Shown here: piece by piece, positions 33,372 through 45,046 of the stretch | Position numbering within the stretch: position 1 is the first letter of the stretch | Layout of the letters: every line of letters starts with the position of its first letter | The notes under the pieces: generated by a model | Databases searched by the model: none | Told to the model about the DNA's origin: nothing | The model's input: only the letters and a program-made list of their open reading frames with translations | Translations under genes and position numbers: made by a program | NCBI GenBank assembly: GCA_963971425.1 | Contig: OZ020516.1 | Location: 37,932,199-37,996,198 of the forward strand | DNA length: 64,000 nt | From: Bryoerythrophyllum caledonicum | Taxonomy: Eukaryota; Streptophyta; Bryopsida; Pottiales; Pottiaceae | Direction of reading: 5' to 3'

Positions 33372-34068
33372 TATAAGTGGTTAGGGGAGGACGAGGAGGG
33401 AGTGACGGGTGTGGAAGGAGTCTTGATATGTCTTGTGTGACCGGTCGGCGGCAGGATGTCATCGATTGTGAAGATGTACGCTGGATTCTGGATGCATCAA
33501 CCTTTGGTCGGATAGGTTGATCCATAGGAGCATTACATACCATCAACCCTTCGTGTTAAGGACGGAGTAGACTGGTTTGACCTAAGGGCAGTAAGTCTAA
33601 AACGACTCTAACAGCTCGGATTATCTTGAGAGAAGAAAGACTATCCAACTAACCCCTTTGCGCTGTGATCCATCGGAGTAATAGAAGGAAGACTTTGTTC
33701 CCTGAAGAAAAGGAGTGGAATCAGGTATCCTTTGAGTTAATAGCTATGCTTGCCTCTAGTTAATACTCCTTTAGCTGATTCTGAGGTAAAGGAAGGTCTC
33801 ACAGCTCGAATGGTAGGTAAACCGCATACTTACCACGAGAGTAGTGTTAGTCCTTAAGGCCCAAGCCTTATCCCCTCTTACGGGAGGAACCCAGTGACAC
33901 CACAACCATCCCAAGTTAGTGAGTAGGAGTGATTGGAGAAACTGTGAGGAAGAAGTGATGTTTACTAAAACTTGTTTAAGTCCGTGAATCGTCGTTCATG
34001 GTGAAAAAAACCCTCCGGATACGCAAGTATCCCGGATGTCTATAATGTATTGTTGTAAAGTCCGTGTG

Positions 34069-34212
34069 GGATCCGGGCCATGTAGGATCCGGGCCGTGTG
34101 GAATCCGGGCCATGTAGGATCCGGACCATGTACAATCCGAGCCATGTACGATCCGGGCCATGTACGATCCGGGCCATGTGGGATCCTGGCCATGTATGAT
34201 CCGGGCCATGTA
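34069..34212 (+). repeat. 16-bp minisatellite, nine units
   Basis: Units of GGATCCGGGCCATGTA with single-base variants (ggaatccggg, caatccgag, cgatccggg). The array lies about 0.35 kb upstream of the shared 3' module. Confidence 0.95.
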
Positions 34213-34554
34213 AAGAACTTGGGTGGGGCGGTTGGTGTAATTAACGCTCCCCCTTGTGATCTAAACCTTTCTCTCTTTTCTTTTGATGTATATATTGTAT
34301 AGTTGACATTGTACAGATCATGGTTTGTTGTTAGTCGTTGTAGTTCTCGGTGACTCTCTGTGGGAACAATTACCTTTAGGGTATCTTTGTGTTAAGATGT
34401 GAATACTTGCCAACGCGTACTACGACAATTTTATTGCCGGCATGGTGCCTACCACCATAGTCCACCCAATTATGGTGGGGTCCCAAGGCTTTGTTGTGTG
34501 GGGACCCACAAAGCCCTTGGAGGAGATGACATGTCGGTTGTCTCTAAGGCAATT

Positions 34555-34714
34555 AGTGTAGGGAAGCACTTAGTGTAGAAAAGTGTTTATCCTCGAGAGG
34601 GGGGAGTAGTTCTATTACACTAGCCTATGTCCTATGGCCATATGCTTAGTGAAGAGAATGAACAAACACTATAATCACGCTGGTCTCCTGCGGAGACCGG
34701 AGTTCTTCTTCTAC
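34555..34714 (+). repeat. 3' terminal module, copy B, at the end of the 5-kb retroposon
   Basis: GGGAGTAGTTC, CTATGTCCTATGG, GAATGAACAAACACTATAATC, spread over about 130 bp, then GGTCTCCTGCGGAGACCGG hairpin and AGTTCTTCTTCTAC. The order and spacing match copy A (4340-4502). The last 70 bp match copy C (14312-14381). Confidence 0.8.
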
Positions 34715-35460
34715 TGTTGGTAGATTTGGAATATGTTTTTTTTGTGTGGATCTTTAGGATTTGGAATTTTCCACAATTGTAATCAATGTAGAGATGATTT
34801 CATGACCAAAAATTCATGGGCAAATAATTTTTATTAATCCTTTGGAGGGTGTCAAAGTCGGCAGCCGAAAAACTTTTCTCACAGGTAACTCCCATGTTAG
34901 TAGATTTTGAATATCTTCTTTTGAATACATTTGGTAGCCTTGATAATTTTCACACATGTTATCAACATAGAGGTGACTGTGTGCCAAGATTTTCATGTTA
35001 AAATAACAAATTCTCAGCCCTAGGGAGGGAGTCAAAGTTGGAGATAGTAAAATCGTTTTCCCCTTCATTTCTCAAAACTACAGAGTTGGTAGATTTGACA
35101 TATGTTTTTTTTTGTGGATCTTTTGGACTTGAAATATTTCGCACACGTAAAAAATATAATGTTTTTTTCACTCCAAAAATATAATGGGGAAAAAAAATTT
35201 CTCAATCCTTGGGAGGGTGTCAAAGTCGGCACCTGTGAAACTTTTCTCACAGCTACCCCATGTTGGTAAATCTGGCATAACTTTTTTGTATACATCTTCT
35301 GGACTTGAAAATTTGATTTGCATGTTTTCAACATAAAGAGAATGTTGTCCCCAAAATTTCATGGTAAAATAACAAATTTTCAGCCTTCGAGAGGGTGTCA
35401 AAGTTGGTAGTAGTGTGGACACTATCCCTAGAATTGCACAAGGCGCCAATTTCGGTGTCA
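34715..35460 (+). repeat. Satellite-like tandem array, four monomers of about 180 bp
   Basis: TTGGTAGATTT-type words recur near 34719, 34897, 35090 and 35263, and GGAGGGTGTCAAAGTCGG-type words near 34844, 35026, 35213 and 35390, giving periods of 173-193 bp. Further common words are TTTTGGACTTGAAAT and TCAACATAGAG. Monomer length falls in the usual range of plant satellite repeats. The array continues the monomer at 29446-29644 across the 5-kb insertion. Confidence 0.85.
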
Positions 35461-37199
35461 CCCCACTGTACATCTTGTATGAGCGGTCCTCCCTTTATTT
35501 AGCAACAACGCAACAAATCTTGACAAAGTAAGAACTAAGGCAATACAATTTTACACACGCAAGGACTTTAGGATAAGATTCTTCGAGTACCTCTTCCAAG
35601 TACCTCCTGGACCATCGACAAAATCAATCTTCTAAGAGATGTCAAGCGTGCTCGACTGCATAACTTTTTTGTAAATGTCTCACTACTTGTTGTTTAAGGG
35701 TTCAAGTTGCTCTTAAACCTCTTTCCTCAATTTTGAGGCATCGATGTTGAGCTCCTCCAAAAGAAATTGATTTGCATGCAATTCCTGCATTGAAAATGTA
35801 GGTTGTCGTTAATTGAAATCATCTAGAAACTTTTCAGATTGTGCAAGCTAATGAGCGATTTTGTTCAATGCAAGATTATGAATCTACTCTTGTAGTGAAT
35901 TCACTATATCATGTTGTGACCAATGTCCGCACCCATTTGATAAACTTTAACGGAACCTCTTCCATAGTTGTTGTGGGTTTAGTGGTAGTCTATGCATTAA
36001 TATGTTTATAAACAACAAATAGAGCTGAGCATTTGACTACATGACTATAGCATCATGGAAGAGATGTTTCAACTCTTCATTTGTTATTGTAAAGTCCACG
36101 TGCAACAAAGACTTTTTTGGTCAGGATCATAGAGTATGCTTTGAAAAATACGTAGGTCTTCAAAAGATGGCGCGCCTTTCGCGAATGCCAAAAGTGTCCG
36201 GAGAAAGTATCTCTCGTCCGTTGATGGATTGAAAAAATAAATACACCCTATTGCAAATTCCCTCTTTTGGATTGCGCATTGTTTCTACGGCTGCGAGGTG
36301 AAGTAGGAACAGAAGTTCACCTCCGATTTGTCAGGACACTGGACATCGTCGACGTCTCGACGTCCACACCGGGGGCGTCTTCCACCACCCGAGGACGTCT
36401 TGTGACATCTAGGTTTTGGGTAGTTTACCCTTAGGTGAAACTTGAAAGGCTGTCCGCCTCGCTGTCCGCCTCGCCGTCCGCCCATTGCCAACCGCCCGAC
36501 CGTTGCCGTGACGTTTGTAGGGCGGTCGCGAAGCTATGCGGTCGGCTGGCCGTCCACCCTGCCGGCCGGCGTCGGCCGCGTCGGCCCCGCCCCGATCTTG
36601 CAACGAGCACTTTCTTTTAAGTGGAAACAATTATTTTTGGTTCCTCTGGCCCATGGATATAAAGAAGACGGCATATGATGCCTTGGTTCACTTCTAAACT
36701 TTCATTTCCCAAGGGCTTTGAGCTGTACTTTGCATCCATTGCTTGGTAATTATTGAGTTTGGAAGTTGGAGGTATCGGAGTTTCTTTAGAAACTTATGAC
36801 ACCTTATTTTCCTCATACCGTATATCACATTCATTCATTGGAAGATATTTAACTCATCGAAATGGCTACAAAGCCTTGGTCTCCTTGGTACTCGGAAAGA
36901 AGTACTTGGGAAATAGACCGATTCTTTTAAATGCAGTCTTTGTTCTCGCATTTTTGCAAAAAGGCTAGAATGCCAACTTAGTCATCTCGGTTACAATGAA
37001 GTCCCTGGAAAGCGGAACACTGGTGTTGACATCTGTACCAAACTGACACCGTGTATTCATAGTCTTTTTATAAATTGTGCTGGTCATTATCCTCGACATA
37101 ATGGAAAGCTTTTCTTTGAACATTATATCTTTGAAAATTGTGTCTCCCGTAGTACACAGCACACCTACCTCCACTAGTGAGGATTCATGTGTAGGATCC
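35461..37199. other. Decayed coding-like fragments, no intact gene
   Basis: On the minus strand 35830-35590 reads LEELNIDASKLRKEV-like helical protein with several stops, and 36230-36040 has short pieces such as SPDTFG. A GC-rich block at 36440-36600 contains TGTCCGCCTCGC direct repeats and CGGCC words, which keep frames open on both strands. I cannot name any product. Confidence 0.3.
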
Positions 37200-38990
37200 A
37201 CCTAAGTTCCCGTTGCAGTCTCTGAAACAAATAAGGTTGCATCGACCCCCACCTTTCCCACACCGATCAAATATGGAAGTATAGTTGGCACCCTTCCTCG
37301 ATTGATGAGGCAATGTGTGCTCTCCAAGGGATTTCAAGAAGTGGAGCGATGGGAGCTAGATTAAGTGTGGGCTCGGTTTTTTTACCAGTCCAATGTTCTG
37401 TTTGTAGTTGCACGGAGTGCTGCATTCAAGAAAATTGTGATGAAGGCTACTGCTTTCAAAAATTGTATATTCCACCGTCTTACCATGACATTTGAACGAG
37501 GTTGTTGGTACAAGCAAAGGCTGATTTGGGGGCTGATCTAAATAGTAGAATAGAGGAGAGTGTTCAATAGTTTGGAGGAACTCTGACCCTGGACGGATAG
37601 AGCTCTGTGATTAGTCGCCCTTTGTGCAATGCAATGCTTGTTTCTCCTCTGAGAGAGCTTTCTTGGGATCAGTAGATACCACCGGGAACAAAAAGATTGC
37701 TGACTACACGACATCTATTCTTCAGAAGTTCATTGATTAAGTTGGCCCCTACAATATTGTTTAAGTCTGTATTGACAATGCAAGTGCAATGCTCAAGGCT
37801 GGACGGTTAATCATAGAGAAATATCCACACATACACAGTCAAGGATGTGCTGCACATGCCATGGAGTTACTGTTGGAGGACTAGGGAAGATAAAATGGAT
37901 AAAAAAACACTGGGAAATGGTAGGCAGTTGGTAAGGTTTGTGAAGAATCGACAAATGCCCCTTTCTGTGTTTTGTAAACAGGAGGCAAAGTTCAACTTGT
38001 TGTTGCCGGGGCCAATTTGATTTGCATCCAATTTTATAATGGTGGATTGCTTATTGAAGGTCAAAGAAGCGTTAGAGCAAAGTATTGTTGATCCTGACTG
38101 GTTGGCGTATGTCACAAACCTCCAAGATGAACGTAAAGACAATGCATGGACCTTATTTTGGGACATCAAAAGAATTGTTCTAGATGAACATTTTTGGGAA
38201 CGATGTACAAATTTTCAGGAGATGGTAGCACCTGTAGTATATGCTTTGAGGGAATTTGATTCCAAGGAACCATGTATGGGGAAGGTTTTGGTCATCCTCC
38301 CCAATCTCGAGAAGCATGTTCTAGCTCTAGGTCGTGAACCATTCAATCTTGATAGCAATATAGCGGACTTTGCTGAGCATCGCTTCTACCGCCGAAAATG
38401 GATGATCACAACTGACTTACACTCTGCCGGTGCACTCCTAAATCCCTATTTGCTCCTTTACAAAGAATTTGCCGATGATCCTAATGCCATCACTGCGTGT
38501 AAACAAGTGCTAAGAAATCTCTGTACACATAAGGAATATCCTGACGTGGTTAACGAGTTCTTAGCTTTTCAACATAGGATTGTATCATTTCATGACATGT
38601 TAGATTCCAAACTCCAGAAGTGTTCTCTATATGCTTGGTGGGATTTCAAAGGTGCTTGTGGGAAACTCCTTGCGCCAATTGCCAAGAAAATACTAGCGCA
38701 AACGCTATTATCTTCTTCTTGCTAACGCAATTGGAGTAGCTATTTTTTTGAGCATAACAAGAGACGAAATAGGTTACTACCTGGAAGGGCAAATGCCTTG
38801 GTGTTTGTTTATACCAATTCAAGGTTGTTTGCAAATGGAAAGTTGACCGATGAGAAGAGGTGGTACGCGGAGAACTTGGATTTAGAGGACCTCCAAGCCC
38901 GTGAATTAGATAACTCCGAAGACTCCGACAATGCAAGTACTCATGTGGGTGCCAACTACAGCGATGAAACCTAAACGATGACATCGGTAG
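37200..38990 (+). pseudogene. hAT-superfamily transposase (DUF659 plus dimerisation region), multiply frameshifted
   Basis: Pieces of one transposase lie in order across frames. A DUF659 start (VVARSAAFKKIVMKATAF near 37410-37455) comes first, then IPPSYHDI (37470-37493), TLTLDGWSS-type and DNASAMLKAG (37780-37810). The long open segment 38039-38725 follows with LLKVKEALEQSIVDPDW, FWERCTNF, YALREFDSKEPCMGKV and HAWWDF-type YAWWDFKGACGKLLAPIAKK. The tail (38725-38940) has NWSSYFFEHNKRRNRLLP...LVFVYTNSRLF, the hAT C-terminal dimerisation motif. At least four frameshifts or stops make it inactive. No N-terminal BED finger or hAT terminal repeats were recognised. Confidence 0.8.
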
Positions 38991-39105
38991 TGGCCCCCCA
39001 AATGGTACCACAAGTATTCACTATGCCTTTAGCAATGAATATGATTTCTCCGATGATGATATCGTTGGAGAAAAAGATGATGATTTGTTGCCCATTGCAT
39101 GATAC

Positions 39106-39286
39106 TTGAACAGTGATTGCATGGTCGATAGTGAAAACATCCTTGGGAGTGGACCAACCGCAATTCCGGAACAAACACAAGATGCCATTCCATGTACAGG
39201 CAATGATATGAAGAATGGAGTACAAGGAGGTATCTCATCCTCACATGAAACAACCCTACATGGGCATCAAACTCAAGGGCAACAAA
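39106..39286 (+). pseudogene. Coding-like tail interrupted by the CACTA-like element (left part)
   Basis: An open frame of about 60 codons (acidic, Thr/Gln-rich, ending HGHQTQGQQT) is cut by the element at 39287. The sequence after the element (40658 on) is also coding-like and continues in the same style. This is likely the 3' part of the hAT-associated gene or a linked second protein. Confidence 0.35.
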
Positions 39287-40657
39287 CACTATAAGAAATC
39301 CGTGATTTTTGTGACGTTAGCTGTGATCAAGTGTGTTTTTCAAAACATGTTTTTGCGAACGGGCCGAGCCTTGGGCTCTCGGATTCTGGTGGATGTTGCA
39401 CCAAACATGGAAAAATTGGCGGAAAAACGCAGAGATGTCAGCATAAACGTATTTGTTTTGCGGGACGTCCTAGTGAACATAGTCATGTTTTAGACAACGT
39501 CCTCAGAAAGGTGACAATGCCACGTCGGCAGGGGGGTTTCAGCTTTACTGTGAGTAACTTCGAGATTGTTACTTCAACCTCCCGTAAAACACTGCCCAAT
39601 GGTTAAAACAAAATGGAGATGGGCTGACCCCTAAAAAAAAAAATCGTGGATGTCGTTACTGACGTCACAAAAAACGTGAATGTCCTTACTGACATCACAA
39701 AAAACATGTTTGAGCCACGTAGGCAAGGTAGAAATTGGATTCTTTTAAAAATGTTTGTGCCACGTAGGCAAGGTTGAAATCAGCTGCCACGTAGGCAAAG
39801 AGGATGTTGGAACAGACGTCTGGATGGACGTCTACTGTGACATTTTAATGTTTATGCTAACACAAGGCTAACACCATGACAAATCCAATAATCCCATATG
39901 GATTGTCACCACTTGTGCATACCATTGTATATATATGTAAGGCCTTCTCTCCTATCTCATCACACTTGAATCAAGAGTGATTCACTTTCATCCATCTATT
40001 TGGATGAATTTGAATTACCCTTGAAACTTAAAGTGACACGGTACTTTTTGATGATATGGCGCTTCTTTTTGGTGACATGGCACTTGCTTTTGCTGACCTG
40101 GTGCTTGCTTTTGGTGACCTCCATCTCAACGAACGTCACAAAAAACGTCATAACGAACGTCACAGAAAACATACCGTGTTAGAAATGACGTTCCAATTTA
40201 CACTGTCCACAATTAATTATTGCATTAAACTATGCTGATTGGACATGCCACGTCATATTTTAAAAAGTGACACGTCATATTTTAAAGGTGCCACGTCATA
40301 AAATGGCGGGTCCACGTATGCAAGCCTAGTCACAATCTAATGCCACGTCATGCGCCACATCATGGGCCACATTACCAAGGGCCCGGATGAAAAATTTGGG
40401 GATGTGGCACTGCCCGTCCATGTGGCGATGACGTGGACGCGACGTGGCAGCCACATGGCAGATTTTTAACACCTTCAACCCCCAAGTTTTTGTGATGTTT
40501 TAAAAAACGTGGGCTTGTTTTTTGAGATTTTGGCATGTTTTTCGCATGTCAATTATAACGGATTTTTTTGGACGTCAACGTTGACGTGCCGGATGCTGCA
40601 CAAAACATAATTGCACGTTAGTTGCCCTGTCACAAAAAACACGGGTTTCTTATAGTG
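39287..40657 (+). mobile_element. Non-autonomous CACTA-like element, copy 1, 1,371 bp, TSD AAA
   Basis: Termini are CACTATAAGAAATCCGTG and CACGGGTTTCTTATAGTG with 3-bp duplications AAA (39284-39286 and 40658-40660). CACTA termini and a 3-bp target duplication define the CACTA (En/Spm) superfamily. Subterminal regions are full of short repeats (TTTTTTGTGACGT, GCCACGTAGGCAAG), also typical. Short open frames inside carry no transposase motif. Copy 2 (45047-46440) is in inverted orientation and nearly identical. Confidence 0.93.
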
Positions 40658-41399
40658 AAAAGGAAGATGTTGTGGATCTTAATATCCATAGTCCCGGACT
40701 TGCAATTGATCTCAAGAAAACAACAACCGCACCATTTGCAGAAGATACCACACTTCTCAAGGGGAAGGCTAGAGAAGATGATAGTCCCCACGGCACTAGA
40801 AGTCCACTACTCTCGACGGAGAAAAACACTTCCTTTGATCCTGAACAACCCTCCTTGCATGGTGGTGCGTCGTGGTCTTTATTTAGAAACTCTCCCACAA
40901 AGGTCATTAGAACCAATCTTTCCATGTTTTGGTGTCCCTTTCAAAGTAGGTACGACCACGGACACCAGAAGCTCAGTGTGGAAATATTTCTAGTGATGGA
41001 AATGTAAAAACTTTCTATGGTCTTCAAAAATCATTATGGAATTCCTCCTCGCCGAAATTTGTCATCTTCAAGGGCAACGTTGCCGTAAAGATGAAATTAG
41101 AAACTTTGGATGTCAATGTACCTAGTACAATAGGATTTAGAAATCCTCGACAATCAATAAAAAAACGGCAAGTTTCCATGCAGTCATTTGCACGGTCGCC
41201 ACGTCGTAATGGTGCTAGAAATCCCCTTCATACCATCAAGACTTGCAAGAGGTTCAAAACCATTCAGTCCATGTCAAAAAAACGGAAAATCAAAGAGGAA
41301 GACCTCACGGATGATGAAGATGACCCCTCGCGATCTACCGGGCCGAGGTCAAAGGAGATAGTGATTATGAACTTCCTACTAATATCAATGAGTAGCTAG
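40658..41399 (+). pseudogene. Coding-like tail downstream of the CACTA-like element, decayed
   Basis: Two open segments (about 40664-41007 and 41091-41399) have Ser/Pro-rich, then basic and acidic composition (SKKRKIKEEDLTDDEDDP) with stops and a frameshift between them. It may be the disordered C-terminal region of the hAT-side gene interrupted at 39286. I do not recognise a domain. Confidence 0.35.
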
Positions 41400-42256
41400 A
41401 CCATACCCGTGTATATCATATGCTTCACTCGTACTTCTTTCCATGGAAAAGAGGGTGGCCCAAAGTTGATGTGTGTTCATAGATGCACCATTTCTAAGTT
41501 TTGAGTCATTATTGGCCTATCCATTACACTATGGATGGTTTAGGGTTGCTTTTCAATTGAAAAGCACTCTTATATTTGTTAATAGAATATACAAGCTATG
41601 AATAAAAAATTTATTTTTATCTCCAAAATATTCTTTTTGGAAGTACTTTGTTTGCATATATCCTATATTAGTTTGCTTCATCCGTTACCATTTTCTCCAA
41701 TTTCATATTGTTGTCCTATTATGTATAGTTTTGGTACATGAATCTCTTAACTCTATCATAATCCATAAATATTTCAACTCTTATAGCCTTCTACTTATTT
41801 CATCGCTTAGCAAGCACATCATGCTTGAAACTATTGCTAACATCACCATGTAAAAAGATGAATTAACAATGTAACATCACATAATATGATAATACATTCC
41901 ACAAAACCTCCATATGACTATGTCATTTAAAAAGTTGTAAATTCTTGTTTCACATATGCACAAACTTCATATTCCACTCGTATTGCACATCGACAACAAC
42001 TTTCATAATTTTCATGACTAAAACTCCAACCATCCTCCATAATTAAATACATAAGGACTACAAAATCGCTAAGAGACCTAGTTATATTTCCTAGCAGTGG
42101 TAACTATATTAGCTACACAATGCCCTCTAATTTATATTAGTCTAATAGGATTGGTTCCCCCGAAGTAGAATTCTCATACGTCCGCTGCCTCCGAGTCCTG
42201 CTTCGAGTCTCCGGCCTTTGATTTGGCTTCCCAATTCTGCCCTCTACTTCGTACTC
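41400..42256. other. AT-rich spacer, nothing recognised
   Basis: This lies between the hAT-side coding (plus) and the RING-side coding (minus), which converge here. No gene, RNA or repeat is seen. Confidence 0.4.
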
Positions 42257-44741
42257 TCAATCAATGGCAACAATTTCTCTTTGCAACTCTAATTGCCAAT
42301 TGTCATCGCTGTCGTTGCCATCCTCCCTCTTACGCTTCCTAGTAGAATCTTCCCTCTTCGCCACAAAGATTTCCATGGTCTTCTCAATTCCCCGCAACAC
42401 CATATTCACAAAATTGTCATTATCTTGGAATGACACCAATAATTTCCCATTAGGCTTTTGTAGCTTATTTCTCCAACACTCAATGACATCCCTACTTCTC
42501 CTATCAAATGCTTGCACTGCATCCCAAAAATCGCATCCGACATCTTGGAAAGAAGCTTCGTCCATCGATAATCTTAGTTTCGTTGCTTCTTCCAACTTTG
42601 CAAGGAATAAGGCCCTACCAACCAAAGTACGATTGTAGTTCTTGTACTCCTCTCCCAAGACGATGTCATCTTCCACCTCATGCCAAGAGCCATCTTCTAC
42701 CTTCTCAACTCTCTTTGGAGGAAATCGGGAAAAATGGTTATGGTCAGTCCTCCAATGTCCTCCAATGTCCTCCAAAGTTACGGCATAATAACTCTTCTTG
42801 TTCACCATCTTCAATCTCTTGTGCCCTTTCCTCCACTTCGTAGTCTTGTGTGATCCAAAAAAATGGATCACATTCCATTGCGTACTCCTCATACAGTTGG
42901 TGACAACGGAACTCACTATTCCAATTAAGTGGTTTTCCCCATTTCCGATAACTCTGGAATTTCTTTGGAAGCTGATCTAACGGGAGGTTCCATTGGTTGA
43001 ACTCGTGCCCCGGTGGCATAACATCTTGTAAACCCATCATTTCATAGAACCTTGTGCTAATAGGAGAACAATACATGGGACACACCAATTGTCTCATAGA
43101 ACTTTCGGAAATGCACGTAGTATGAAAGTTATGGCCACATTGCCCCAATGTATGTGCCTCCTCTAAACCAAATTGTTCCTGGCACAAACTGCATTTGTCA
43201 TTGAGGAACGCTGGTTTTGGGTCGCATCTATGGATGACAGTTCTCTCAGAATCTACAAAGTGTTACGAGAAGATATTGAAGGGCACCCATCATTCTTCCA
43301 CTTTCAACGCCCAATCAATGCCGTTGCCATTTCTGTTGTCCCCGTAACAGTTGGTGCAATCCATCATCTCCGCCACATCGCCCCAAATAGTGATCTTTGT
43401 AGGATCACGCCCAGCTTCTCCAACTATACTCTTAAATCTATTTAACGAGGCCTCTACAAGTTTCCCTGATGCTTTTGATTTAGCAGCATACTTTTAAGAT
43501 TATGTGCTGCTTTTTAGACCATTGTTTCTCTGTCCTGAAGGCGATGAACCCAGCCCAACCAAGGCATTGTGTTCTCATGGCATGGTGTGTAATCCACCGT
43601 TTTCAACGTCCTCCGCAATGACTCTAATTCTGCTGGTGCCTCATCTCTCTCCATATTTGCCACCTCCAACTTTTGTAACACCATTTCCATATCTTCCCCT
43701 TTGGCTTCCATGACCTGCTCTTTTCTCTCCTTCTTTGACTGTACTTACCTGCAACCAATCTCTGCTGCCAGCTCAACACAAGAAGGTTGAGATGGTCATT
43801 CCTTAATCTTCGGCATACTATCTACTTCATCATTTTATGAATACTTGGAAAAAAAAGACTGTCCAAGGTACGAGTATAACTATCAACCGCTACCACATCC
43901 ACCCCACATACCTCCACATCCGTTGTTTTCTTCCTAGTACCTTGGATTTTGGTCCGAGGTTCAAATTCCAGGCATCCGTCCTTCCTCTTATACTCCTTTA
44001 TTTTATTTTCTAATCCCTTAGTAATGGCCTGGATTTTTTGGCCTCAGCTCTCAACTCTATAATGATTTATAGATATTCAACTCTTTCTTCTAGCAATGGC
44101 TTTCTAATTGAAGTCATATTCTCAAAACCAAGAATGACTTGTAGCATACTTAAAGTGACACTTACAAAGGCTTTAGCCATTTCTACAAAATCTGGAGCCA
44201 TAGCTGAGACGATCGTTACCCCACGCTTCACTGTGTCTGCAATTTTAACTACTTCAATTATATTGCTCAAAATTGCATAAGCCCTTGACCTCACTCCCTC
44301 TACATTTGCACAAGTATCACCATCTTCTTCTAGCGTTGCTTTAGCCTTCTCCATAGTGAAGTCGAGCAACTCCTTCAACTCATCCTTGTTTGGCATGGTT
44401 GTCAGCATCTTTGTGATGGAAGATATGATATTCTACGCCGTCATGGAGTCAACGAGGTGTGGTTCTAATCTTGTTTGCATTGCAGTACTTGGTCAAGCAT
44501 CAGTTGCCTCCTCACTGATATTTTCTAGCGTTTAAACCTTTGTAATTGAAGGTTTTGCACACTCTATGGTCTTAGTTGGAGAAATTGTGGACAATATGTT
44601 GGCCACCACGTTCTCCAATTTCTCCTGGGATTCCGGTTCAACCGTCACATCATCCACATGCTCCATCAAACATTCGATGCCATCCGGTTGCTCTTTCGAA
44701 CAATGATTGTCATCGTGCTCTATTTGTGTTATTGGAGGCAT
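42257..44741 (-). pseudogene. Coiled-coil and RING-type zinc-finger protein, decayed, probably TE-associated
   Basis: On the minus strand open blocks follow one another: 44741-44532 (acidic), 44408-44067 (helical, EELLDFTMEKAKATLEED-type), 43711-43514 (coiled coil), then near 43200-43080 a RING-like finger DKCSLCQEQF...QCGHNFHTTCIS...LVCPMYC, whose last pair has three rather than two intervening residues. Next come FYEMMGLQDVMPPGHEFNQW and a C-terminal helical region ending EIVAID at 42257. Stops lie between the first blocks. A 10-bp unit (GTCCTCCAAT) present three times at 42747-42776 shifts the frame within GGHWRT. Function unknown; a ubiquitin-ligase-like fold is possible. Confidence 0.5.
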
Positions 44742-45046
44742 GACTTGTATCTTAGGCTTTGGACGCAGTAGACTACCCCCATGAGTTCTCTTCTTCAGTT
44801 GTTACAAAACGTTCTTTGTATCAACTGATTCCTGCTCATATAAATAAGGAATATGCTTCTCTGTCCTCGCAATTCTAAGCGGAAACTGTGCAGTAGTTAT
44901 GAACGTGATCCAATCCACCTTCTTCTTTAATATCAACTCGGTATGAACCATTGATACCAAGTTGTAATTAAATAACCTCTTATTTCTTGGACGATCTCCA
45001 AATAAAGCCCGCCATACCTCCTATGGGAGTTTGAAACTCCCACTTG
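44742..45046. other. Decayed sequence up to the second CACTA-like element
   Basis: This probably continues the RING-side gene upstream on the minus strand, with several stops. No motif is recognised. Confidence 0.3.

Larger units (their letters stand above)
29645..34714 (+). mobile_element. 5.07-kb retroposon inserted in the satellite array (13-bp TSD), gag-like ORF, LINE-type 3' end
   Basis: The insertion lies between two copies of TGTTGGTAGATTT (29632-29644 and 34715-34727), which is part of the satellite monomer. In order it holds a 5' region with a minisatellite (30115-30735), a decayed gag-like reading frame (30821-32809), a 58-bp direct repeat (33204-33371), a 16-bp minisatellite (34069-34212) and the 3' module GGTCTCCTGCGGAGACC hairpin plus TTCTTCTTCT. 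I see no LTRs and no reverse transcriptase, so I infer a non-autonomous element mobilised in trans by a LINE that recognises this 3' end. Confidence 0.7.

Noticed and set aside
30115..34212. Regularly spaced repeats resembling a CRISPR array
   Set aside because: Units abut or vary in length with no unique spacers, and the context is a eukaryotic retroposon.
29645..34714. Interpretation as an LTR retrotransposon
   Set aside because: No terminal direct repeats, primer-binding site or polypurine tract at the ends. The 13-bp duplication and hairpin/TTC end fit target-primed retroposition better.
36409..36678. Several Arg/Pro-rich open frames on both strands
   Set aside because: They come from a short GC-rich block with TGTCCGCCTCGC repeats. 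No start context, motif or neighbour supports a gene.
43950..43975. A tRNA B-box-like word (GGTTCAAATTCC)
   Set aside because: No A-box at the right distance and no cloverleaf. It lies inside a decayed coding frame.
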